From NCBI GenBank assembly GCA_902627635.1, contig CACOKA010000009.1:1-33765 (forward strand): a stretch of 33,765 nucleotides of DNA, given 5' to 3'. The stretch comes from an uncultured Candidatus Actinomarina sp. (GTDB lineage Bacteria > Actinomycetota > Acidimicrobiia > Actinomarinales > Actinomarinaceae). The notes under the pieces are model-generated. The model saw only the letters and a list, made by a program, of their open reading frames with translations. It made no database searches and was not told the DNA's origin. Of this stretch, positions 15,477 through 22,043 are shown in pieces (the first letter of the stretch is position 1; each line of letters begins with the position of its first letter). A program made the translations under genes and the position numbers.

Positions 15477-15763
15477 TGGAAGCAACATTTTTACTGACAT
15501 TATTGATAACTTTTTTAGCAAGTTTTATTGGATATGAACTTATATCTAAAATTCCACAGACATTACACACTCCGTTGATGTCCGGTTCCAATGCTATTTC
15601 TGGAATTACATTGATTGCAGCAATTCTTATATACCCAGAAGTAGGCGAGTCTCAATTACTTAAAATTATTGTTTTAATAGCAATAGCATTCGCAACCCTT
15701 AATATTGTTGGCGGGTTTTCAGTAACTGGTCGAATACTAGAAATGTTTAAGAAAAATGATTGA
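15476..15763 (+). CDS. pntAB: NAD(P) transhydrogenase alpha subunit, part 2
   Basis: A 95-aa membrane protein with three hydrophobic segments (about 4-20, 35-56 and 60-82). It contains the family motif IPQTLHTPLMSGSNAISGIT and is the alpha-subunit part of transmembrane domain II. It starts in a TAATG overlap with pntAA and overlaps pntB by 8 bp, so the three subunits are translationally coupled. Length and motif are typical. Confidence 0.95.
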   Translation: MEATFLLTLLITFLASFIGYELISKIPQTLHTPLMSGSNAISGITLIAAILIYPEVGESQLLKIIVLIAIAFATLNIVGGFSVTGRILEMFKKND

Positions 15764-17087
15764 AATAATACTACTTGTCTCATCTGTACTCTTTATCTTT
15801 GCTTTGAAACTCTTTGGAAGACCGTCAACGGCACATAGAGCAAATACTTTTGCTATGTTGGCCATGGCATTAGCTGTTTTTAGCGCATTTAATTTTGATT
15901 TTTCAAAATATGATTCTACTTTTTATATAACAATTGTTGCTTCAGGACTTCTTGGAGTTTTAATATCAAAACGTGTTCAGATGACACAAATGCCAGAACT
16001 AGTTGGTTTGTTTAATGGCTTTGGTGGAGGAGCCTCTGGTGCAATTGCATATGTTGAGCTCTCCGGTAATTCTTTACCACTTTCTGATGTTTTTGTAGCA
16101 ATCTTTTCAATGGTTGTCGGAGTATTTACTTTCTCAGGAAGCCTTGTTGCAGTAATGAAACTACGCGGCAAATTAAATAACTTTAATAAAAAATTAGCAG
16201 ATATATTTTCAGTATTTTTACCAACGATTATATTAATTCCGGCAGTTTTAGAAATGGATGACCTTCTAATTGAATTTATTATATTAGTTGCATTAATTGC
16301 TGGAATAATTCGAGTTGCGGTAATTGGTGGAGCAGATATGCCAGTTGTTATAGCATTCTTAAATTCACTTTCTGGAATTGCTGCTATGTCAGCAGGGTTT
16401 ATTGTGAATAGTATTATTTTGATCGTAGCTGGTGCTCTAGTAGGTGCATCAGGAATAATTCTCACACTCCTTATGTGTGCTGCAATGAATCGTACACTTG
16501 TAGATGTTCTAAAGGGTGGTTTCGGTGGTACAGATGTTAACAATGAATATGATAAAGATCCAATTAGCACTTCCCCAGAAGATGTTGCAATTCAGTTAAG
16601 CTATGCAGAATCTGTAGTTATTGTTCCAGGATATGGAATGGCAGTAGCTCAAGCACAGGCTGCTGTTAAAGAATTAACAAATACCTTAAAAGATAAAAAC
16701 ATTGAAGTGAAGTTTGCTATACATCCAGTTGCTGGAAGAATGCCTGGGCATATGAATGTACTTTTAGCTGAGGTAGATATTGATTATGAAGATATGTATA
16801 CCTTAGAAGATATAAATTCTGAGTTTTCCTCAACAGATGTTGTAATAGTTCTTGGTGCAAATGATGTTGTTAATCCATTGGCTAGAACTGATGAAGACTC
16901 TCCAATTTATGGAATGCCAATACTTGATGTAGACCTAGCAAACCAAGTCATCGTGATAAAAAGATCTATGTCACCAGGCTATGCAGGTATTGCAAATCCA
17001 CTATTTATAAATGACAATGCAAAAATGTTGTTTGCAGATGCAAAAGAAGGCTTAGAAAATATTATTAAGTCTTTTGAACTTGTCTAA
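15756..17087 (+). CDS. pntB: NAD(P) transhydrogenase beta subunit
   Basis: A 443-aa subunit. The N-terminal part (to about 255) has eight or nine hydrophobic helices of proton-conducting domain II, including GLFNGFGGGASGAIAYVEL. The C-terminal domain III binds NADP(H): VIVPGYGMAVAQAQ, IHPVAGRMPGHMNVLLAEV, VLGANDVVNPLA, IYGMPILDVD and KRSMSPGYAGI are all present. Length is close to the norm (about 460). It overlaps pntAB by 8 bp. It provides NADPH, which the reductive steps of the fatty-acid genes in this window could use. A TetR regulator gene follows after 64 bp. Confidence 0.95.
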   Translation: MIEIILLVSSVLFIFALKLFGRPSTAHRANTFAMLAMALAVFSAFNFDFSKYDSTFYITIVASGLLGVLISKRVQMTQMPELVGLFNGFGGGASGAIAYVELSGNSLPLSDVFVAIFSMVVGVFTFSGSLVAVMKLRGKLNNFNKKLADIFSVFLPTIILIPAVLEMDDLLIEFIILVALIAGIIRVAVIGGADMPVVIAFLNSLSGIAAMSAGFIVNSIILIVAGALVGASGIILTLLMCAAMNRTLVDVLKGGFGGTDVNNEYDKDPISTSPEDVAIQLSYAESVVIVPGYGMAVAQAQAAVKELTNTLKDKNIEVKFAIHPVAGRMPGHMNVLLAEVDIDYEDMYTLEDINSEFSSTDVVIVLGANDVVNPLARTDEDSPIYGMPILDVDLANQVIVIKRSMSPGYAGIANPLFINDNAKMLFADAKEGLENIIKSFELV

Positions 17088-17108
17088 CATTAATTAATCA
17101 TCAAATAA

Positions 17109-17130
17109 ACATATTGCTATCAATGTATGT
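17109..17130. promoter_or_regulatory. Imperfect inverted repeat upstream of the TetR gene
   Basis: ACATATTG-CTAT-CAATGTATGT has two related arms with a 2-nt insertion in the right arm. It lies just upstream of the likely -10 region (TATTAT/TATCAT, 17135-17143) of the TetR gene, where an autoregulatory operator would sit. The symmetry is poor, so confidence is low. Confidence 0.25.
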
Positions 17131-17151
17131 CCATTATTATCATGACTACAA

Positions 17152-17784
17152 ATGGAAGAAAACGAACAGATAGACGGTAGGTCCTTAAGAGCAGAGAAGC
17201 TATATAAAGCAACTCATGATTTACTTATAGAGTCCGCAATTGAGTTGTTAAATAACTCCAAAATAGACCCAGAGAAAGTTACACTCTCCCAGATTGCTAA
17301 AAACTGTAAGCTCTCACAAGCTGTAGCCTACAAACATTTTCCTGACAGAATGATGGATGTCTATGGTGCGGTTATTGGAAAAAGAGTTGATGAAATGTTA
17401 GAACAAATGAGAGTTGCCTCATTACAAGAGAAAGATCCAATTAAATTGTTAGAGAAATTTATAGTTATCTTTACCAATGCCTCAATTAATACGGGAAATG
17501 CAACAAGAGTCGCATATTCAAACAGACATATACTTTTAAGAGATGGTAAGTGGTTTCAGAGTCGACCAGTTGACACTATGACAGAGATTCTAAAGTCTGT
17601 TCCAGGCTTAAAAGAAAAACCAAGAGAGATAGCAAGGCGTATACATTTTATGTGGAGTGGCTTACTGTTTTTATGGATAAGTTATCAAAAAGGAGATCCT
17701 ATTTACGGAGCATACTCTGATGCCTGGTTTAGAAAAGAATCTAAGAATATTGTCTCTTTAGCTTTGAAGAACTATAGAGTTTAA
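17152..17784 (+). CDS. TetR-family transcriptional regulator
   Basis: A 210-aa regulator with an N-terminal three-helix DNA-binding domain. The helix-turn-helix is visible as VTLSQIAKNCKLSQAVAYKHFPDRMMDVYGAVI (about 42-75), with the family's YxHFxxR..L/M pattern. The C-terminal ligand-binding domain is helical and poorly conserved, as usual; its ligand is unknown. A TATCAT hexamer lies 8 nt before the ATG. It is on the same strand as pntB but separated by 64 bp with an inverted repeat, so it probably has its own promoter. It could control itself, pnt, or the surface-protein locus downstream. Confidence 0.85.
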   Translation: MEENEQIDGRSLRAEKLYKATHDLLIESAIELLNNSKIDPEKVTLSQIAKNCKLSQAVAYKHFPDRMMDVYGAVIGKRVDEMLEQMRVASLQEKDPIKLLEKFIVIFTNASINTGNATRVAYSNRHILLRDGKWFQSRPVDTMTEILKSVPGLKEKPREIARRIHFMWSGLLFLWISYQKGDPIYGAYSDAWFRKESKNIVSLALKNYRV

Positions 17785-17921
17785 GCATTAAATAAGTAAA
17801 GTGCTCCAACTACGAGCAAAACAATTACAAGTGGCATTACAACTGCTATATATTTTTTTAAATTTTTATTTTTAACACTGATTATTACTGCAAAGACTGA
17901 AATGAATAATCCTATGAGCAT
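17781..17921 (-). CDS. 46-aa two-helix membrane peptide (not in the ORF track)
   Basis: I translated the 153-bp gap between the TetR gene and the surface-protein gene on the minus strand. It contains ATG to TAA for 46 residues: MLIGLFISVFAVIISV, a KNKNLKKY loop, then IAVVMPLVIVLLVVGALYLF. Two hydrophobic segments around a basic loop are the pattern of a small hairpin membrane protein, and they fill the gap exactly, with the stop overlapping the TetR stop. It begins 16 nt after the end of the surface-protein gene and could be cotranscribed with it. No clear ribosome binding site was seen. AT-rich DNA can give such hydrophobic ORFs by chance, so this is moderate. Confidence 0.5.
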   Translation of the reverse strand: MLIGLFISVFAVIISVKNKNLKKYIAVVMPLVIVLLVVGALYLFNA

Positions 17922-17937
17922 ATAAACTTTTTTATAG

Positions 17938-19731
17938 TTAATTCATTGCTACGATATGACCAAAAATCCAGTCTTCACTGCCCATTCCATTACAGCTGTA
18001 AGTTATGTTACCACCACTTGGAGCAAATATCGTTACACCCGCTGCAGCTGCCTTCTGTTCAAATAAATCTAGAGAAGCCTGCACTGTTCCAACAGTCATG
18101 CTTCCTGAATTATCAATGCATAATGCAATTTTTGCACCACTTGGTAGAACATCTGCACCAATCAAATCCCACCAATCTGATCTGTTTGAAATATTTCCAC
18201 TATCTCTATTAACCATATATTGAAATGCTGTTCCTGCTGTAACTTCATCAGCCCATGAAACTCCGTTATAGGATAATTGGCCTGTCTTTAAGGCTATTGA
18301 ACCCACAGATACGCCAGGGCCAAGTAAATGAAAACACCTATCTGGATAGCTTCCTCTAAAGCTATTCCATCTAGTATTAGGAAAACCAAAAGAACTATCC
18401 TCATCAATTACAGAGACAACCCATCGATTAGCACTTGTTGTTGAGTCACCACAATCTGCAAGTTTTCCTGTGGGTACAATAGTAGTAGTAGTAGTAGTAG
18501 TAGTAGCTGATCCTGAGCTTGTTGCTACTGAACATTCTAAACTTGTCATTAAATTCCTTGTAAATTCAACAACAGGACTCTTTGAAAACTGACCTATTGA
18601 GTCGTAAGCCAAAACGTATAACTCTTGTGGTCCACAATGAGTGTCATAATTAGGTAAAACAAAAAGACGGGTATCAGAGATAGTTCTAAATGTTGAAAGT
18701 GCACCATTTACATAAACTTCGTAATAGGAAAACTCAATATCATCTGACACAGCACCAACTGGAATATTTAAATCTAATCTAGTTCCCATCGGAGTGACAG
18801 TTAGAGGATGATGTTCATTCCATACAGGTGGTTTATCAACAGTAGTTAGAGTTGCAGTTGGGTTATCTACGGAACAATTGCCTGCTTTATCGCAAGCCAC
18901 TACTTTAAACTCATAGGAGGTATTAACAGTTAAATTTGTAACTGCAAATCGCATATTATTAGTGGTACTGCTGCAACTAGCCAAACATTCATCAGCATTA
19001 AGTGTTGTATGGAGTTCTTCATCAACGTAAAGATGCATCTTGTCAATGCCTGTTTCATCAGTTACATGACCCCACAAAACATCTAAGTATGTTCCATTGA
19101 CTCTCATAAACTTAAGTTGAGTATCTCCCCATATTGGAGCTTTTGAATCTGAAGTGGGTGAGGCAGTAGTTGTATACGCTGCCTTTCCGAGTAGCAACTT
19201 AGAAAAGGTTTCGGGCCCAACCATTCCGTCTATCTTTTTTAGACCAGCCTTCTCTTGAAAGGACATAATGGCTTCTTGTGTTTTCTTGTCATTTACTCCT
19301 GTAGCCGAGGTGTTTAAGAGTCCTAAATTAATAAGCTTTTCTTGAACCATGACAGTGAAAGGATCCTTGATTGCGACAGATGTAGTAACAATATTTTTTT
19401 TGAAAGCAAGTAAAGAATCTGCTGTTGGTTCAGAAGGTGTAGAATCTGCATACTCAGTATCCTGAGTAGTGGTAGCGGTATCATTTGCAAAAACTTTTTC
19501 ACCGTTAATACTTAGAATTAAAGTCAAAGAAATTACAGCAGAAATAAAGAAAGAAAGATTTTTACTTGAAAAGCTGCGTCTTTTATTAAATTTTGATCTA
19601 ATTATTTCAGCATCATTTTTTGATACTGTCGGGTTAGGAAGCTCAACGGGCATACCCAATTTTTTCATTATTGAAATGATTTCAATTGATGAAACTCCTA
19701 GCTCATCAGAAAGTTTATAAACCTCCACCAC
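17938..19731 (-). CDS. Surface protein: IF2_N domain, TM, peptidoglycan-binding and Fn3-like domains, MIDAS-like motif
   Basis: A 597-aa multidomain protein. Residues 1-48 (VYKLSDELGVSSIEIISIMKK and on) match the IF2_N helical domain known from initiation factor 2. A basic stretch and membrane segment follow (58-77), then a Thr/Ser-rich linker. A peptidoglycan-binding-1 domain lies at about 124-183 (VQEKLINLGLL, TQEAIMSFQEKAGL, DGMVGPETFSKLL). Two Fn3-like domains lie at about 200-297 and 302-392, with paired cysteines. A poly-Thr tract (409-417) leads to a Cys-containing C-terminal region with CIDNSGSM (538-545), like the MIDAS of VWA domains but only about 55 residues from the end. The GTG start has TATAAT 7 nt upstream. 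It is probably anchored in the membrane and bound to the wall; its function is unknown. Confidence 0.75.
   Translation of the reverse strand: MVEVYKLSDELGVSSIEIISIMKKLGMPVELPNPTVSKNDAEIIRSKFNKRRSFSSKNLSFFISAVISLTLILSINGEKVFANDTATTTQDTEYADSTPSEPTADSLLAFKKNIVTTSVAIKDPFTVMVQEKLINLGLLNTSATGVNDKKTQEAIMSFQEKAGLKKIDGMVGPETFSKLLLGKAAYTTTASPTSDSKAPIWGDTQLKFMRVNGTYLDVLWGHVTDETGIDKMHLYVDEELHTTLNADECLASCSSTTNNMRFAVTNLTVNTSYEFKVVACDKAGNCSVDNPTATLTTVDKPPVWNEHHPLTVTPMGTRLDLNIPVGAVSDDIEFSYYEVYVNGALSTFRTISDTRLFVLPNYDTHCGPQELYVLAYDSIGQFSKSPVVEFTRNLMTSLECSVATSSGSATTTTTTTTIVPTGKLADCGDSTTSANRWVVSVIDEDSSFGFPNTRWNSFRGSYPDRCFHLLGPGVSVGSIALKTGQLSYNGVSWADEVTAGTAFQYMVNRDSGNISNRSDWWDLIGADVLPSGAKIALCIDNSGSMTVGTVQASLDLFEQKAAAAGVTIFAPSGGNITYSCNGMGSEDWIFGHIVAMN
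18481..18506. repeat. AGT/ACT trinucleotide microsatellite
   Basis: About 26 bp of pure AGT repeats, read on the minus strand as ACT codons for a poly-Thr linker. Slippage by whole triplets would change linker length without a frameshift. Confidence 0.85.
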
Positions 19732-19738
19732 AAATTAA

Positions 19739-19744
19739 ATTATA
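19739..19744 (-). promoter_or_regulatory. -10 TATAAT before the surface-protein gene
   Basis: Minus-strand TATAAT ends 7 nt before the GTG at 19731. This supports the GTG as a leaderless start, and so the IF2_N-like N-terminus as translated. Confidence 0.5.
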
Positions 19745-19770
19745 ATAGAATAGAAATTTTTCTACTATAT

Positions 19771-19805
19771 TTTTTAATATTATGTTTTAAAAATAATATT
19801 AAAAA
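19771..19805. repeat. 13-bp AT-only inverted repeat in a divergent intergenic region
   Basis: TTTTTAATATTAT and ATAATATTAAAAA are perfect 13-bp complements separated by GTTTTAAAA. The element lies inside the 152-bp region between the divergent surface-protein and b561 genes, so it is not a convergent terminator. It could be an operator, a nucleoid-protein site or chance in AT-rich DNA. The rest of the gap is AT-rich with no ORF. Confidence 0.5.
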
Positions 19806-19883
19806 CTGTGGTAAAAAGCTAGATATTCTTGAAAATATAATAAAATCTTTTTTAATGGTTTAATTTAATATTTTAATGAGATT

Positions 19884-20450
19884 GTGAAAACCCATACCAA
19901 AACATCTAAGTTCATACACTGGACATTTTCTTTGTTGTACGCCTATGGAATATTTAAACAAGTAGAAGAGTTAGATCAATTGAATGATCCGTCAATACTC
20001 ATGGTTGAAATTGTCTTTGCTCTAATGTTTCTGGGGATTGTTTTTATTAGATACTTCTATATGAAAGATGTTGATACTTTATTAGGTGCTAAAGTTGAAA
20101 TACCAAAAGGACATCTATTTATTGCTAAAACTGTCCATAGGCTTGTTTATTTAACTTTAATTTTATTGCCAACTACAGGTTTGATTATTGCTGCTTTATT
20201 TGCATACAGTCTTCCTGGAATTGATTTTGCGGTCGCAATTCATGAGTTTTCAGCATTTCTCAGCTACGCGTTGATCGGCATACATATAGCTGCCTCTATT
20301 TATTCACGACTAAAAGGTGAGGGGGTATGGGATGCCATGGTTCCAATCTGGAAAGAGAAAGAAAAAATAGATTCTGAAATTTTATCTAATTTAGAAACAA
20401 TTGAGGATAAAATTTATAAAAAAACAGAAGAAATCTTTAAGATAAAGTAA
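19884..20450 (+). CDS. Prokaryotic cytochrome b561-type membrane protein
   Basis: A 188-aa four-helix protein of the b561/CybB superfamily. Candidate heme-ligand histidines are H12 (SKFIHWTFS), H85 (TVHRLVYL), H120 and H134 (IHEFSAFLSYALIGIHIAA). Hydrophobic segments lie at about 10-24, 38-59, 84-107 and 115-140, followed by a charged cytoplasmic tail. Such proteins move electrons between quinol and periplasmic or oxidant partners; the partner here is unknown. The start is GTG; TTTAAT lies 6 nt upstream. It is convergent with an unknown gene, with only one base between stop codons and a shared hairpin in the final codons. Confidence 0.82.
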   Translation: MKTHTKTSKFIHWTFSLLYAYGIFKQVEELDQLNDPSILMVEIVFALMFLGIVFIRYFYMKDVDTLLGAKVEIPKGHLFIAKTVHRLVYLTLILLPTTGLIIAALFAYSLPGIDFAVAIHEFSAFLSYALIGIHIAASIYSRLKGEGVWDAMVPIWKEKEKIDSEILSNLETIEDKIYKKTEEIFKIK

Positions 20451-20466
20451 TTTACCTTAAAGATTT
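20431..20466. terminator. Bidirectional hairpin spanning two convergent stop codons
   Basis: AAATCTTTAAG pairs perfectly over 11 bp with CTTAAAGATTT. Inside, after one A/C mismatch, TAAA pairs with TTTA around a GTAA tetraloop. The structure covers the last codons and stops of both convergent genes (20450 and 20452), followed by TTTT on + and TTTCTTC on -. It looks like a shared terminator encoded within the coding ends. Confidence 0.65.
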
Positions 20467-20967
20467 TGCAAGATTTAGTACCTCATGCATAGTATTTACA
20501 ATTTCTTCTGGTTTGTAATATTTTATAAATAATATTTTCCTAGAATTTACAACAGTATCAGACACTCTCAATTTTCTGAGAGTTTTTTGCGCCTCTTCAA
20601 CTTTTGAGTCATTTCTTTCTATAAATAATTCTGTGAGATGCTCATCATCACCGTCAATTTCACCCTTCCAGTTGATTTTGATACCCATATCTAAGCTTTG
20701 TTGAAAAAATGCATAGAAAGAAACATACGTTGTTGAGGAACGACCATTACTTCTGGTAAAAACTTCTATTTGACACCTATATCCATCTATCTCTCCAAAT
20801 ATTTTCTTTTTTCTGAAGATATTTCCTGGAATATCAATCTGGAAATTCAAAATTTCTGAAGCTTTTTCTAAGGCTTTATTAATTTTTTTATTTAATGTAA
20901 CAATCAGCCATGTTATTGGTACCAAAACGACTGTGATAACAGTAATTATTGAGAAGGCATCTTCCAC
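20452..20967 (-). CDS. Membrane-anchored protein of unknown function
   Basis: A 171-aa protein not recognised. One N-terminal membrane segment (about 7-26) precedes a cytoplasmic-looking domain with alternating strands (GEIDGYRCQIEVFTR, TYVSFYAFFQ, MGIKINWKGEIDG) and a C-terminal helix. It follows the GAPDH-like gene by 5 nt on the same strand, so it is probably cotranscribed. Its 3' end forms half of the shared terminator hairpin with the b561 gene. Confidence 0.65.
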   Translation of the reverse strand: MEDAFSIITVITVVLVPITWLIVTLNKKINKALEKASEILNFQIDIPGNIFRKKKIFGEIDGYRCQIEVFTRSNGRSSTTYVSFYAFFQQSLDMGIKINWKGEIDGDDEHLTELFIERNDSKVEEAQKTLRKLRVSDTVVNSRKILFIKYYKPEEIVNTMHEVLNLAKSLR

Positions 20968-20972
20968 GACAA

Positions 20973-22016
20973 TTAAATATTTTTAAATATGTATTTATTG
21001 AATACGCTCATTTTGTCTTTCCAGCTATCCTCATAAAAATAATTTACCGAAGCTGCAACAGATGACAATAGTGCATTTCCATCTTGTGGAGTAAAACAAT
21101 ACCCTGTTAGATTGTTATTTTTAACATGTAATGATTCCTTTGCAATAATTCCATGTGATAATAGTCTTCCGTGATAACCATGATCTCTCCCAAATGAAAA
21201 AACTTTATTTGAGGAGAGTTTTTCAGTGGATGTTAAAAATTCACTATTCTCTAAGTCATCTGAAATATTTTCTAATTTAATATTCTCCTGAAAAGATAAA
21301 TTAAACCATAAAGTGTGCATATATTGAGTTGGTAATTTGATTGCTGAAGAAAATAAGTTTAAATCTTCTCCTTCTTGTTGAAATAATTCAAAAACATCTC
21401 TTGCATGATGAGTCCCAAATTCCTGATTGTCATGTTTTGTAATTGTTGGGGAAGGTGAAAATGAATCATTTTGGGAAACATCGTTAGCTCTTCTCAAACA
21501 GACAAAACGGCCTTCATTTAGATTTCTGCTCTTATCTAAGGAAAATGTTTTTATTATTGATGCAATATTGTGTGTATTACAAGATGCTATTAAATATTTA
21601 TTTTGCTCTTGATTTAAAGAATCATTATTTATGCCCCAGGCAAAGAAAGGACCAAATCCATGTTCGGATCCCTGTGCCAAAAATCTTTTATCTTTGTCTA
21701 AATTTGAATAAATTTCATCCCAATTTTTATTACCAGATGGGGTACAGTCAATAATTACTTGGTTTTCTTCATAACTCTTATCTAATTGTTCAACATTGAA
21801 TCCCATTGATACAAAATCATTTTTTGCTTCGGAAGTGGCAACAAGTTTTGCGCCTTTTCTAATTAAAGCTTCTACCTTTCCTTTTTCATCTGATAGTGGA
21901 GTTCTTTTGAAAAATGAGACATTGTCGATTCCTAGTTCTTTCCTATGTTGCGCAAGAAGACCAATGAGTGGCTCACCAATTGTTCCTGTACCAACGATTA
22001 ATATATTTTTCATCAC
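20973..22016 (-). CDS. Type II (archaeal-type) glyceraldehyde-3-phosphate dehydrogenase homologue
   Basis: A 347-aa Rossmann-fold enzyme whose motifs match archaeal type II GAPDH rather than the usual bacterial GapA. Seen: NAD(P) loop IVGTGTIGEPL (7-17), VIIDCTPSGN (87-96), FLAQGSEHG (usual FQGGEK), the catalytic Cys in IASCNTHN (C146; archaeal VSCNTTGL), LRRANDVSQ (usual RRxADP), THHARDV (archaeal SHHGPDV; H203/H204) and LPTQYMH (usual VPTTLMH). Spacing and length fit the family. Start: GTG 22016 has TATCTT 6 nt upstream; ATG 22013 is the alternative. It lies divergent from pyruvate phosphate dikinase across 27 bp. Phosphorylating or gluconeogenic use is not decidable here, and substantial divergence leaves room for a different substrate. 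Confidence 0.75.
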   Translation of the reverse strand: MMKNILIVGTGTIGEPLIGLLAQHRKELGIDNVSFFKRTPLSDEKGKVEALIRKGAKLVATSEAKNDFVSMGFNVEQLDKSYEENQVIIDCTPSGNKNWDEIYSNLDKDKRFLAQGSEHGFGPFFAWGINNDSLNQEQNKYLIASCNTHNIASIIKTFSLDKSRNLNEGRFVCLRRANDVSQNDSFSPSPTITKHDNQEFGTHHARDVFELFQQEGEDLNLFSSAIKLPTQYMHTLWFNLSFQENIKLENISDDLENSEFLTSTEKLSSNKVFSFGRDHGYHGRLLSHGIIAKESLHVKNNNLTGYCFTPQDGNALLSSVAASVNYFYEDSWKDKMSVFNKYIFKNI

Positions 22017-22043
22017 TATATTAAGATAAGAATATCAAACCTC

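Noticed and set aside
15977-16570. 197-aa minus-strand ORF opposite pntB
   Set aside because: It is fully antisense to well-conserved pntB codons, is Ile/Thr/Pro-rich as expected for a reversed membrane-protein frame, and has no recognisable domain.
17938-19731. Translation initiation factor IF-2 gene
   Set aside because: Only the short IF2_N module is present; there is no GTPase domain, and the rest is a membrane and wall protein.
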